A stretch of DNA of 64,000 nucleotides, from the NCBI GenBank assembly GCA_021442155.1, contig CM038229.1:68716443-68780442 (forward strand). The letters run 5' to 3'. Position numbers and translations under genes: made by a program. A model generated the notes under the pieces. That model had not been told where the DNA came from. It made no database searches and saw only the letters and a program-made list of their open reading frames with translations. This DNA is from Cymbidium sinense. Its lineage: Eukaryota; Streptophyta; Magnoliopsida; Asparagales; Orchidaceae. Shown one piece after another: positions 40,690-53,825 of the stretch (its first letter is position 1; each line of letters begins with the position of its first letter).

Positions 40690-42480
40690 GCTGCTTCTGA
40701 TGCAGCAATGTGTTCTTAGCTCAGAGGATTTTTACAGGTGCTCTTGTGATGACCACATTGACTACAACGATCATATTTATGAAGCTTTTTGGCCTTTTCT
40801 AAAAAGCTTTCGAGTCTTCTTTTTCTTTGCCTTCCTTGTGGCCTTGATGTATTTGGTGCAACAATTTTCATGCCATCGTCAACATTTTTCCATTGATCCT
40901 TGCTTCGGAGTGTTGCAATAGCACCTGCATATGCCATTCCATACCTACAATAATATCAACTACTTCAAAACTATTAGAAGTTTAAGAAAAAAAAACTAAA
41001 ACTACATTTGAACCATGAGTCAACTTACCTAGTTACATGACAGTGAGTATCAACATATGTATGTCACAATGGGTGCTCCATTAGGATAATGAAAGTAACC
41101 GCATTAATGCATGGCAATCCAGTCACCTGTCATTTTTTGCAACTACACTCTCTTGTTTCTATGTCAAAGTCTTGTCTTTCATACCGACCCTCCACCTCAG
41201 CCTTAGTCATAATTGGTTGCCTAATAATAAATTGCTCTTTTATCGTACTTATTTCTCTTAAGTGATCATCAGCATAAGGAACTAACTCTCCATGCCAACT
41301 CACGGAGTTTATCTTTCTAGTTGCTCTTTGTTCAATCATCATACATCTAATAATGTCAAATAAGTCCACAACATACTTATTTCTACCCTCAAAAATCCAA
41401 GAATTGAATGATTCAGCCATATTATTAGTGTTACAATCATTCTTTATCTCAACTATGAACTGATTTTTAAACCACTTATAGGGCAAATAAAGTAAATATG
41501 AATAAATTTATGGACATTCAATATAAATTTTAGTTAGCTTATCATTGTAGTCAAATGGTGTGTATGCATTTGCAGCCGGCCACACCAAACTTTGAAATGT
41601 GTGACTATCATTACAATGAAAGTATTTTTTTAGGTTCTTTCATAAGTATCGCATACGCACTCTATGTTCTGCATTAGAAAATACTTGCTTAATTCTTCAC
41701 CGAGTCCTTTTTTCGTGTCATAAATAAATATTGTATTTTATGTCTAAGTGAATTGACTCAACCAACTTCTCCAAAAGCTATTGCCATGTTCTCCTTGACT
41801 CAATCTCTACAATAGCAATGGCTACTGTATATAAGCTGTTGTTACCATCAACTGTGTTTGCAGATAATAGTACTCCGAAATATTTTTAGTTCAAGTGACA
41901 AGCATCAAGGTCTATCACATGTCTCATCCACTCGAAAATCCATTTATACTAACTTTAAAGCTAACATAAAATCTCAGAAAAGAGCCATCAACACTATCAT
42001 AAGTGTAAGTAATATGATAACCCGAATTTCTAGTAGAAGCCATGTTCTAAGTGTGGGAACTCATTTATAGTTTTCATCAACAGATCCAAAAATTAGATCT
42101 CAGGCTTGCTTTCTCGAATGCCACAACCTCATATAAGGTAATGATAATCCATAAGTTGTCTCCAATTATGATTTATTTATTTTGGAGGGATATTTTGATG
42201 CTTCTTCACTAAACCTTGTATCTCAGTAGCAACCCAATAAGATGTGGTCTGCATATTTCCCGCTTTGTTGACTCCGGGGCAGGAGTGTCTTCCCTCAACC
42301 TTCCTCACTTCAAAAGTTTGGTTGTCTGGACAAAGTGAAGCTCGTATCCTCTAGGGACATCCTCAGTAGGAGCAAACAACTATAACTCATTTTTTATCAT
42401 TTGCTTTGATGTGACCAAAATTATGCATGATTGCTTGAGTTCGAAGTGTTTGTTTGAAACACATTGAATTATCAAAACGT
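40690..42480 (-). pseudogene. MULE (Mutator-like) transposase remnant
   Basis: The minus-strand order is: zinc-binding N-terminal part (about 42400-42240, GCPWRIRASL-like with a CP motif), start of the DDE domain (DLDACHLN, FGVLLSANTVDGNNSLYTVA, about 41925-41830), WPAANAYTP-type sequence near 41580, then frame 41130-41486 with MAESFNSWIFEGRNK and a SWIM zinc finger CSCKK..TGLPC. After an intron-like gap (about 40947-41027) comes the C-terminal knuckle CSQCGHHKSTCKNP (40716-40937). In-frame stops occur, including SWIM Trp to stop. No terminal inverted repeats were identified. Confidence 0.8.
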
Positions 42481-43490
42481 ATGCCAACTGATAGAGCTTT
42501 GTCATTTTCATATGGAGTAATTGAAAGCCCTCAATGTAATTATTAGAGTGTTAAACTATAAATAATTTTCATATCCTTAATTAAGCAAATATGTTGAAAT
42601 CAGCAAGAATTAGGTGCAATGTCATGAAAGTGAGAGTTGAAAGTATACAGACCGTGATCGAAATTGATCGAGATGTCCTTCGATCATGAAATCAACTGCA
42701 CCAATGCGTTCAAAATAACAAAATCAATTAAAATTGATATTTTACATTGATCAAGTACCATCCAATGAAGGAAAATAAATAGAATAGGTAATTTCATGCA
42801 TATTAAAGTTGAGAGGCCTCGACATTATCCGAATGAGCTCCTTTCCCGAAACGGATTGCGCTGTTGTCGTCAAAACATCAAAACTACTGAACATGACCTT
42901 TCGTGGCCGATTCGGTCAAGTGTAGAGCAAATAGCAAGCCTCGGAGTGCGACGATGTCTAAATTAACCTTGAATTCGCCTCGATCGACCTCGACACTGCC
43001 CAAATGACCTCCGATCGTAAAACAGATTACGTCGTTGAATTCTGAATGCCGGACTTACCTCAAAATGACATCCATATTATGTGAGTTTGATTTCAGCAAG
43101 GTTCACAGGAATTTTGATGTGATAATGAGAAAATTAGACATCCAGTTTTTAAATACAATTCAATTTAATCTTAATAATTAAATCATAATATGATTAAATC
43201 AGAATTTTTCATATGAATTGGAATTATTAATCATATTAGATATTTTCTATAAATACCTATTAATCACAATCAAAATTTCATTCAAAATTTTCTTGAAAAT
43301 CCCACCTAAATGCATAAGGAAAATAATTAATCTGCAATTAAGAGCCTTAATTTCCTTTTTGAATTGCATCTTTTCTTGTCTGCCTGGGTCTCTCACAGAG
43401 TTGGCACGAGACGAATCATCCCTTCAGCTCTCTTTTCCCCGCTCTCTTTCTCTTGCCCGATTCATTTGATCGAGGCACTTTCGCCCCTCT
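42481..43490. other. Spacer with a possible old repeat
   Basis: At 42640-43080 there is a more G+C-rich stretch with GATCGA and CCTCGAC words that could be part of an old LTR. Nothing decisive; flanks are AT-rich. Confidence 0.35.
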
Positions 43491-43496
43491 TCGATG

Positions 43497-44690
43497 TCCT
43501 AGATAGTGAATGAGATCAGGTAGGGGTCAAAGATAACAATGATCTTGATCTTGATCTTGATCCCTTTACTCTTCTCGAAGACATTGCTGCTTGGTAGGGA
43601 ACTCTCTTTTGATCCCTGCTTATACGAATTTGATGCTCCATCTTTCCCAAGCTAGCACTTTCGAGATGAACCTCGGTTTTGAGTGTTCTGAAATGGAGCA
43701 AAAGCCGAGGCCTTTTGAAATTTCAGCCAGCCCTTATTCTGCCGGCAATTCATCCATACACAATGTAAATCAGTCATTCACCCGGACAAAGCCAAAAAGT
43801 TTCAATTTCCAAGTTCAGGCTGAGAGATCTCTGCCTGAGAATTGTTCTAGCAACTAGTTTCTTAGGGATCTGAATGTTAAATGGGATGCTAGGACTATGC
43901 TCAACAAGCTTTCCTTCCTTGAGCAGAAGACCCACAACATTCAGGGTATCGTCCAATCGATTGTCAACCAGAAGAGCCATATATCTTCTCTCCCTGATGA
44001 ATTTGCTCTTCAACAGCAACTTTTGACTACTGATCTTACTTCAATCATAGTTGACTTAATCTCAACAGCGGGAAACCTTTCTCTGGCCCGCTCTCTCCCT
44101 CCCTTATTCTTCCTTCTCCAGCCTCTCCTTTTCGCAAACGAGGGCAGTCGAGAGGCAACTCTACCATCAGGTAGGTTACTCTTGGCTTCCCCTCCTATTC
44201 CCTCACTTGGATTTCTCGTTTCGCCCAGCACCACCGCAAGCCCCAAAATGTGTTTATCCCCTTTGCCGTAGCCAAGAGGGAACTCCGTCATAAGGCGGGT
44301 TCCTCTCGATTTCTGGCATTTCCTCCACCCATTTCCCTCTCTCTCGGTTTATTGCTCCAGCAAATCGCACAAAATCTTCCTCCTCTTTCCCGTCTGTCCG
44401 TCCGTCCGATCTATTCGAGGAAACTATCTACTGTTGTGACATTTCTCACATCCAAACCGAACTTTCTTTCTTTTCTATCTCAATGGGATAAAAGAAAGAT
44501 CATATTTAAATGTTATTGCCTTTAAGTTGCAAATCAGTCGCGCTGGCATACAATTTTATCAACATTGTGATTGTGGATGTGTAAAAATGTATGAATGTGT
44601 ATATAACATATGCATTTGTTTCTTTATACAGATTTGAAGACCTCGTCACGTTCATCAGAGTGTGGTGAGATGAAAATTATTTTGATGTAG
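43497..44690 (+). pseudogene. Unidentified plant gene remnant (several possible exons)
   Basis: Non-random coding-like sequence: LDLDLDPFTLLEDIAAW near 43550, then PRPFEISASPYSAGNSS (in frame 43591-43857), then after a stop VKWDARTMLNKLSFLEQKTH and LPDEFALQQQLLTTDLTSI (43880-44070). The latter looks like a Gln-rich coiled-coil or helical segment. A possible last exon, after TTTATACAG at 44631, reads LKTSSRSSECGEMK then stop. The pieces lie in different frames. I do not recognise the family. Either a pseudogene or a gene with short exons. Confidence 0.35.
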
Positions 44691-47600
44691 AGGCGTAAAT
44701 TATTAGATGTAACGTGACGCAAATCTTCTTATTAAAATTTTATCTAAAATTCATACTTGTAAAAAAAATTCAAACTAAACACATGACGTTGCCTAAACTC
44801 GCTAAAATAAAATTGATATCGAATTGAATTTCGAATTATAAATAAGAATGAATTTGAAATGAATTTAAAAATTATATTTCAAATAAATAATTATTGAACT
44901 CAAACAAATTTACGAATTTGAAGTGAACTGAATATTTTGACAATAAATAAAAATTTAACATTTCAATATCTCATTTCAATTAATTTAACAGATGATCTGA
45001 TTGAATATCCAATGAGAACACATAAGATCTTCTTGGAATTGGAATATAGTTTTCAAATCATAATTCACTCCAAATGAATTGGAGAAAATCAAAGAATTCA
45101 TAAGAGTTTTTTTTTTTTTAATGAGATCGAATGATTGTTAATAAGCATAATCAATGAATCCTTGAAAAATATTTGAAGCATATTATTCGTCTTATTAAAT
45201 ATTCGAATTATATCAAAGAGAAATTGAATAAAGTTTGTGATGAGTTTGAGAATTATCAATATATATAAATGAGAGTCTATTAAATATTCAAAGATTAATC
45301 AACTTTGAATAAAAGAAAGTAATTAAATATTATTTCAAGTGATCTAATAGGCTATTAGACTAATTTAAAATGTCTTCTATCGCCATCGGATTTACAATTT
45401 TTTTTACAAGCAGACAGAAGGCGATACTAAATTAAATTTTGCACGAATAATAAAGCTTCCTTCAATCCAAAGATTAGAAAATTTTCATTTTAATTATGAT
45501 TTTCAAAATCAATAATTTCATTAATTTGATGAAATTATCTATTATAAAAACGTCTGCATGTGCTCGAACATAGAGATTTATAGTGCAAATTTTAATGTCT
45601 AAAAAGGCTACACAGGCTAAGTTGAGATTAAATAAAAATATGAAATTAATCTTATAATTGATAAATAAAATTATTTAAATTATTAAAACATCCGCATGGG
45701 CCCCGACGCTTATACTACTAAGTACCTAAACTTGATGTCTGAGGATGCTATGTGAGTTTAAAAAAAATAGAAAAATGTTGAAATAAATTCAATCATTTAT
45801 AACTATATGCATGAAAGCTAATGAATGTCTTCAATGCTAATTCACGTCAATAAAAGATATAAATATTTAGCTTCATAGAATGTGATCGCAGTAGACCTAA
45901 TCCTCTATGCTTGAAATAAAGTTGACAAGGTCTACTAAATGATCAATTTCTAAATAAACTTAAATTACATTAGATCATAAGACTCAATTCTCTATATTTG
46001 CAATAAGAGTTGACAATGTTTACTAAATGATCAACTTCTGAATGAACTTAAATTACATTAGATCATATGACCCAATCCCATATTTACAAATAGTTGATAA
46101 TGTATACATTTATGATAATTTCTAAGAATTTAAGTTACACATAAGTCGTAACATTCTTTACTAGCAAATAAGTAGAGTTGACAACTAATGATAGTTGAGT
46201 TGATTGAAGATATCAACTAAAGGGGTAACTATTATCAAAATATTTATGATATTATATTCAATATTCTCAATTTCAAAATACTCGAAATATAAATGCAGAT
46301 CCGATCTCTATTAATTAATAGATGCGGATCCAAATAATAAACTAAATGATTAAGCAGACTTATATACCCTGATGATGGCCGCATTGATTGAAAATTTCAA
46401 CCGGAGAGGATATTATTATTAAAAGACCCTTGAGCTCTAATATAAATTTCAATTAAGTAAATATATGAACTAAATGAATTTTATTATTTAAATACTTAAA
46501 ATAAACAATTCATCCGCCCATCCACTATCGTTTGTTGAGGATGACAGATTAAGCAAACTCTAGCTCACAAATGAGTTAATGTCAAGCCAAATAATCACTA
46601 TATTTAAACTCAGATAATCTCATGCAGTAAATGGCACCACTCTGATTATGAGGTCGTACGGTGGTTTGGCCCGTGAATGGCTCCACTATATTACGGTCAC
46701 GATTATAACCGATATGTTCCCCAATGGCTCAGCCCTTTGAGTTAAGAATCGTAGGGTATATTTGATAGGCGCAAAGCCCTTTTGTCAGCTAAGGTGGATT
46801 TAAACTTGTCTCCTTAGATAAATACCACCACAGGTTTACAAGAATTACTTGGACGACGCAACTCATGGCTGCTGACAAGGATCCTTCGATCAGGTTGGGT
46901 TGACTACCTCCTCAGATTAAGTAGACTAGGGATCACGACAGCCCAAGATGACGGAACCATAGGATCTTGATCGGGCACGTCATCATTCCACCAACCATAT
47001 GCTTTAAGTAAACAAGTGACGAATTTTCTAAGTTAACAATACTTCACATGCTGCTACTATACGCTACGTATTTAACGATCTAATGACTAGCCTTAATTGA
47101 AAGTTCTCTCTCAGCATTGGGAGAGGTAATTAACTATAGGTGCTTGCGTCGATAGGAAACTTGGAACTAAATCTAAAGTCCTTACAAAATGAGGATGAAA
47201 TCTTTAGGTAGTGCCTTATCTATTGTTTCATTTACCTTCTGAAAATTTGTTCGACATAATTTAAACTCTCTTTATCGAGAGGTCGGATGCAAATTTTCAG
47301 AATCCACATAGAGCACCCTTCTTTCATGCTGATCTCAAATATCTTCAAATAATAGCCAGAGGAATACGTGCGGGAGGAGGACTGTCCAAGCAGAAATAAG
47401 TCTAGCTATTGGAGGAAGATGACTACTTGCGTGGGAGGATGATTGTCCATGCAAGAGGAGTGTTGTTCGCGCAAGAATAGTAGTCGTAGTCGTTCTACGG
47501 AGTTAAGAAATGGCGAACAGTGGCACTGTGCATGGTATATTTTATGTATTCCACTTTTTTAGGTGTTTATAAAGTAATATTTAAGTTTAGGGTGTTAGAT

Positions 47601-48688
47601 ATGTAAATATTAAAGTATTAGATGTTATGTATGTAAATCCTCCCAAAAAAATTAGGTTTTGGCAACATTAGCCCGGAATTCCAACTTTATGAGCAAATCC
47701 TCTTTGAAAAAGAAATTTTTTGGCAACCTCTAAAATTATGTGTTAGGATATATTTTATATCGCATGCCAATTTTGATTAGAAATACTCTTAATTGTATTC
47801 ATCAATTTTTATTTATTTGTGTGAATAAATTACTAGATAATAGTTAAATTATTAGATTATATAATTTAAAAATATTATGAATGTTTAATAATTTAACTAT
47901 ATTATGTAATAATTTAGAAATTGTAATTAAGAAAAATTTAAATTTTGTATGATTCATAGCATGTTGTTGATCATAGAATGCCTTTCTAGTGAGCTATGTG
48001 GCACAAACTCTCTTCTCATCGAATGCAATAGGTAGAACTCTAGAAGATAGTTGATAGAAAAATTCATTTATGAGAAAATAAGATGTTTCACACTTTTTAA
48101 CTCAAAAGATGAAGACAATAAAGAGCGATAAAATGTTAGATCTAAAGCCATAGAATTTTCTATTATGAAAAGTTTCTCTTCCAATTACAAAAAATTTTAT
48201 TGTATGACTCAATCAACAATAAGCAAATGAACAAATCTTAAATACTAAAATCAACTTCAATATAACTTATTTGAATTATGCTCGAAAATTATATGAATCT
48301 TCCTTGAACTTTGTACAAATCATGCTCAAATATTGCTCGAGCCATACTCCCATCTTGCTCAAACATTTATGATTGAAACATACTCGAATCTTACTCAAAT
48401 ATTTATTTAAACAAACTTCTTTAGTGATGTGCTTTCAATAAGTGATCCATGAATACAAGAACAGTAAGTTTGTTTGAAATAATCTTTCATATATATTTCT
48501 TCAATTTCAGGACAAGCACAAACATACATAAGTATGCAAATAAATTTGTTCAAAAATACTAAAAAAATACAGCAGATGAGGATCTAACAAACTATCAATG
48601 TAACTATAATATATACATTTTTGCTTATTTATAAGATTACCTAAATTGCATCATCACATTCAATACTCTCCCTTCTCAGCTTCGAAAT
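44691..48688. other. AT-rich spacer with unclassified repeats
   Basis: Stops are dense. A minisatellite lies at 45890-46165. A more complex stretch (46620-47520), with repeated GGGAGGATGATTGTCC/GGGAGGAGGACTGTCC words near 47375-47440, may be transposon-derived. No coding domain was recognised. Confidence 0.5.
45890..46165. repeat. Minisatellite, about 3 units of about 88 bp
   Basis: Units share GTTGACAANGTNTACTAAAT, TGATCAANTTCTNAAT, AACTTAAATTACATTAGATC and ATATTTGCAAATA-type words. The third unit is strongly eroded. Confidence 0.75.
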
Positions 48689-48698
48689 TGATATCATT

Positions 48699-48887
48699 AC
48701 GCCTTAGGGTTGGTGGCGGCCTTGATCGAGAACCTCCAGTCCGCGTTATACTCCAGGTGGGGTGCATGTAATGGGGAAAATAAATGGGGCGAAATTTGTG
48801 AATATATGTTACCTAGATCCGAGATTAATCATACTTAGAAAGCTTCATAAAGCGGAGTGGATACCCCATCCCCAAAAAAAAAAAAAA
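48699..48887 (+). mobile_element. SINE-like insertion with poly(A) tail
   Basis: 189 bases with a 14-A tail, flanked by the perfect 10-base duplication TGATATCATT (48689-48698 and 48888-48897). It shares AATGG-GGAAAATAA-TGGGGCGAA and the CACCCCATCC-A(n) type end with 55191-55370. The length fits a SINE, but no clear pol III boxes were found, so a LINE 3' tail is possible. Confidence 0.65.
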
Positions 48888-48897
48888 TGATATCATT

Positions 48898-50040
48898 CTT
48901 ATCCCTTGTGCAGATCTTTAAAAGCTCATTGACACTCCATATCTTGTCCTCAATCAACTCCTCTTCTCACGACCCACTATCATTACCTACTCTCTCAATG
49001 ACATAAATAAATAAAAATTTCTTATTCGCTCATTTACACCATGCCTACATGAACATTGTTGACACCAAGATACAAAGATCAAATCAAATATTAAATTGAA
49101 TTAGTGTCAAAGCATCAAGCTCGTAAAATCAGTGGATCACTATTGTCAGATTCTTGTAGTAAATCAAAGAGATAACTGACATGAAACCATCTCCTACCCA
49201 TCACACCTTCATAATGAATCAGATTAAACCAATTATAATCACTTTTCAATGGCACCAAACACTCGTCCCAATCAATCACTATATATCACTCAATCTGCAA
49301 ACTCTTAAGACTTTGTTTAGAACAGCTGCAACAATCTGAAAACAAAATGATAAAATCACATTAAAAAAATAACTGTTATTTATTTAAATTATGATTTTTA
49401 TTAACTTTCTAACCACCACCACATTCTACAAAATCAAATTAAAAAACACAACTTTTCTACCAACACTTATTCAAAACTCAATTTTCCAAACATCACTTAC
49501 AATATAATTTAGATTGCGCCAAAAACAGAAAACAACCCAAAATGCAGAAGACAAGTAAATGATATTTTTTATATTATTTAAAACTTTGAATGACTAGTGC
49601 AAAATAATATTTTAAATGTGAAATAAGTAAATAGAATAAAATAAAATATTATATATGCTAATGCCTCATGATTCATAATAAATCATAAAATCCCCTAAAA
49701 AAAACCGGTGTAAACTCCTGATACCACATTTCTCACATAAATTTAACTGAGTAAACAAAAAGTATGCGTAGAGTAACATGCCCCAAAAGCTCACGTAAAT
49801 AAAAACAAATACGCTTAAGTCCACAACAACAGACCACAAGGTTCTTCAACAACCGAAAATAAATAGGCATAAAACAAGATAATAAACCGGGCAGTGCCAC
49901 CGTCTGTCGAGTACCCAATTCTGCATCCAAAAGCCGGATACCATCTCGATGCACTCGCACTTATTCACGCACAAACTCAGCACTCTAGTAATAAACGACC
50001 TGACCACCACAGACACAGCAGTAACAGAGAACCCCTCGTT
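48898..50040. other. Spacer and presumed eEF1A 3' UTR
   Basis: AT-rich up to about 49700. The part next to the stop codon (about 49730-50040) is probably the 3' UTR of eEF1A on the minus strand, but no canonical AATAAA was found on that strand close by. Confidence 0.4.
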
Positions 50041-51467
50041 TCATTTCTTCTTCACAGCAGATTTAGTCACCTTAGCTCCAGTCGGGTCCTTCTTCTCCAC
50101 GCTCTTGATGACGCCCACAGCCACAGTCTGCCTCATGTCCCTGACGGCAAACCTCCCCAGCGGCGGATACTCGGAGAAGGTCTCGACCACCATGGGCTTG
50201 GTTGGAATCATCTTCACGAAACCAGCATCTCCATTCTTCAAGAACTTGGGCTCTTTCTCGAGCTCCTTGCCGGAGCGCCGATCGATCTTAGTCAAGATCT
50301 CGGCAAACTTGACGGCGATGTGGGAGGTGTGGCAGTCGAGAACAGGAGCATAGCCATTTCCGATCTGGCCGGGGTGGTTCATGATGATGACCTGGGAGGT
50401 GAAGTTGGCAGCTTCCTTGGCCGGATCATCCTTGGAGTTGGAAGCCACGAAGCCACGTTTCAGGTCTTTGACTGCGACGTTCTTGACGTTGAAGCCGACG
50501 TTGTCTCCAGGAAGGGCTTCCTGAAGAGCCTCATGGTGCATCTCGACGGACTTGACTTCAGTTGTGAGGCCGGTCGGTCCGAAGGTGACTACCGTTCCAG
50601 GCTTGAGGACGCCAGTCTCAACTCGGCCAACAGGGACAGTTCCAATGCCTCCGATCTTGTAGACGTCCTGAAGAGGAAGGCGAAGGGGCTTATCAGTGGG
50701 GCGCTTTGGTTCCAGGATCAGGTCGAGGGCATCGAGCAGGGTTGGCCCCTTGTACCAGTCGAGATTTGTTGACCTCTCAATCATGTTATCACCTTCAAAA
50801 CCAGAGATAGGCACAAAGGGGATCTTCTCCGGGTTGTAGCCAACCTTCTTCAGGTAAGATGACACCTCCTTCACAATTTCATCATATCTAGCCTTTGAGT
50901 ATTTAGGAGTGGTGGCATCCATCTGTTACATTCAAATGAAGTTAACAAGCAGTATTATATTGAAAATAGAGAGAAGAATAAAGAAGCGCAAGAACAAATA
51001 TTTACCTTGTTACAGCAACAGATCATTTGCTTAACACCAAGAGTAAAAGCAAGAAGGGCGTGTTCACGCGTCTGGCCATCCTTGGAGATACCTGCTTCGA
51101 AACCTCCGGTAGTAGAATCAATGATGAGTACGGCACAATCTGCTTGAGAAGTTCCGGTGATCATATTCTTGATAAAATCACGATGACCAGGGGCGTCGAT
51201 GACAGTGCAATAATATTTTGTGGTTTCAAACTTCCACAAGGCGATATCAATGGTGATGCCCCGCTCTCGCTCAGCCTTGAGTTTATCAAGCACCCAAGCG
51301 TACTTGAACGACCTCTTGTTCATCTCAGCAGCTTCCTTTTCAAACCTCTCGATGACACGCTTATCAATGCCACCAAGCTTGTATATGAGATGACCAGTGG
51401 TGGTTGACTTCCCAGAGTCGACGTGGCCAATAACCACGATGTTGATATGAACCTTCTCCTTACCCAT
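50041..51467 (-). CDS. EF1A: Translation elongation factor 1-alpha (eEF1A), two coding exons
   Basis: GTPase that delivers aminoacyl-tRNA to the ribosomal A site in the cytosol. Exon 1 is 51467-51006 (154 codons) and exon 2 is 50922-50041 (293 residues plus stop), giving the usual plant length of 447. The 83-base intron (51005-50923) has GT/AG ends. Motifs: P-loop GHVDSGKS (residues 14-21), ERERGITID switch region, DAPGH (91-95) and NKMD (153-156), which the intron splits between Lys and Met. Domains 2 and 3 follow with [22 protein letters not shown] and [11 protein letters not shown]. The C-terminus VTKSAVKKK is typical. No stop or frameshift is seen. The start [15 protein letters not shown] is the family's normal start. 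High G+C at third positions contrasts with the surroundings. Confidence 0.98.
50923..51005 (-). other. EF1A: eEF1A coding intron
   Basis: The minus-strand donor AAG|GTAAAT at 51006/51005 and acceptor AACAG|ATG at 50923/50922 give 83 bases, phase 0. Splicing joins CCCNK to MDATTPK, the conserved protein sequence. Confidence 0.97.
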
Positions 51468-51763
51468 TGCTGCTTCTCTTTAGACTACAATCAAGCAGAG
51501 TGTTCATTTCAGAATTTGTCAGCTGACAGCATTATAAGAACTTGAAGAAGAGCAACATAGTAAATCCTACAGTGGAATGGTGAGCACAAAAGCTCAAAGA
51601 ACTATTTACATGCATAAGACAAAAAAAAAAAAAAGAAGCATCATTCCATAGGTTCTCAAAGTCACATCAAACTTTTTGAACTTCATATTCGAAGGTTACA
51701 ACATCCCAAGAAAGGACTTGTGTAAGGTAAGTATCCTCTGAATAAAATTAGTGGAGCAGCTTA

Positions 51764-52017
51764 GGGGCAGTTTGAGATCAATTTTATTTTTATTTTACTT
51801 TATTTTGTTTATATTTTATTTCAAATAAAACATATTGAGTGGTACAACACAGACTTTGAGTACTTCTAAAAACACTCGAAACATTTAAAAATTGTTTTGA
51901 GTACTTTTAAAAATAAAAAATAAAAACACTTTAAAAAGACACTAAATAAACACATTTTTAAGAATAACATAGAAACAAAAAATAAAAAACAAGATAAAAT
52001 TGATCCCAGACAAGCCC
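51764..52017. mobile_element. Tourist-like MITE in the eEF1A leader intron
   Basis: Ends GGGGCAGTTTGAGATCAATTTT and, in reverse complement, GGGCTTGTCTGGGATCAATTTT. The TTA duplication is at 51761-51763 and 52018-52020. Length 254 bases; it resembles 22588-22800. Confidence 0.75.
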
Positions 52018-52020
52018 TTA

Positions 52021-52819
52021 AACTAATGAAATATTTCATGGAACAACACAGACTCATCATCATGATTCATTTGACACACTACCTTCACAAAATAATCAAC
52101 GTAATAAACCATCAAGACCCATGCCAAAAATTTTCAATATCATACTGATCTTAAATAGCAAAATGCATGTGTTCGATACAGATAAATTGCATTAATGTCA
52201 ACAGTATCATTATACACAATTTCTACAGTGAACAATTGAAACTACAGTAGATGTCATGACTGAAACAGCAAACATTGCTTCTTCTTTTTTTATTCTAAGC
52301 AATAACAAATAGAATAACTACATCTTAAGGTCAATTCTCTCGACAGGTGATGTGAAATTGTGAAAAATTTCTAAACTCAGCCTGTCTCATCTATACATTA
52401 GCTATATAAAAAAAAAATTCACAATCATAGCAGCCTTCTAATCGCCAAAAACTATATAGCATTAACTATCTCAAAACAGTGTACGCCAAAAGATATGAAT
52501 AAAGAACATACTTGTTAGTTCAGTTTATTAACGAATATGAAGTAATAAAAATAACATTCCTCTCTTTTACATGCCTAAAACTATCTTGAAAGATAAAATC
52601 ACAACCAACGTTAGTTCTAGAAACGATTTGAAATTAAGTTGGCCTGAACTTGGTAAGACGTGCTCAAAGCAAAGTGATCTGATCGCTAGAAAAGTCAAGC
52701 CAAATTTCAGGTGGGATAGTTTAGAGTCAGTCTAGCACATTAATTCTGATTCAAACTTGATCTGATCCAAAACAAAATAGAATTTTGATTTTTTATTTTT
52801 ATTTTGTTTTCAAAAGGAA
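52021..52819. other. Intron sequence without further features
   Basis: AT-rich sequence within the leader intron of eEF1A; nothing else recognised. Confidence 0.5.
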
Positions 52820-52832
52820 TCAATGAATAGAT

Positions 52833-52833
<1 letters not shown>

Positions 52834-52863
<30 letters not shown>

Positions 52864-52957
52864 GCCTTAATCCCACTAGGTGGGGTCGGCTACATGAATC
52901 CTTCGTCTCCATTGTGTCCTATTATGTGTCAAATTCTCATTTAATTCGAGTATACAG
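52834..52957 (-). mobile_element. Truncated RTE LINE 3' end (124 bp) with perfect target duplication
   Basis: (AAC)n on the plus strand, then GCCTTAATCCCACTAGGTGG as in the LINE at 23481. Flanked by the perfect 14-base duplication TCAATGAATAGATA (52820-52833 and 52958-52971). Only the last roughly 90 bases plus tail were inserted. Confidence 0.95.
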
Positions 52958-53825
52958 TCAATGAATAGATATTCAATCTAATATCAATCTAGCCAAATTA
53001 GACATATGGTACACTCAACTAAGTTTGATTCATGCTTAGCATGGATTTGACTCATTAGCCAACTTGTTGATTCAAACTAAGCTCAAACATGGTTAAAAAA
53101 AGGGATGCAATGGTTAGGTTCACAATCTTCTGAGCCAAATTATTCAAGGAAACACATAACAGAAGAAAAAATAAAATAGGTAAAATCTATTATGAAATTT
53201 TAGAAATATTAACATGGTCAATTGGAGGTAAAAAATGAAGGCTAGCTCCAAAAGGATCTACTCAGAACCTGGTGCAACTTGAAAACCAACACATCAAAAA
53301 CAACCGAGAATTATCGAGGATACAGATTCAGGTATATTACAGTACTAATTTTATAATCATAATACCCTCATAAAACTGAGATGATAAGTAAAATTATGGC
53401 ATGGCCTTTATGAAATAAAAATTATTACAAACCTGGCGAAAACTACAAGATCAAACTCCAATATCCAACAAACAAGTAAAGTCTTGGCAAGGTAGCAAAG
53501 GCAGAAATAAAGATAATAAGGGCCACAAACCATATGTAATCATTGCATTGAGTGTGAAAAGGTTAAGTCAAAAATAGAAAGGGCTGCAAGATAATAGTTG
53601 GGTGTCAACAACATTGAGACATGTAAACAAAAAATTAATTCATTTTCTCCAATGTCTTCGATAATTGGATCAAAGAGTTTTAATTTTTTTTCTCATATTT
53701 TGCTTCACTATAAGGATTAGTCTTAAAATGCTTACACATCTTATAGATGTTATGCTAGTTTTCTACTTTACGTATGGCTTAGCATAATAATTATAATTTC
53801 AATTCATAATAGTTTTTTATTTTGT

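Noticed and set aside
44010..44291. Minus-strand ORF with basic residues (93 codons)
   Set aside because: It is antisense to pyrimidine-rich sequence following the unidentified gene pieces; no domain or start context supports it.
49894..50772. 292-codon ORF on the plus strand opposite eEF1A exon 2
   Set aside because: It is the complement of a G+C-rich conserved exon with third-position bias; the minus strand encodes an unmistakable eEF1A.
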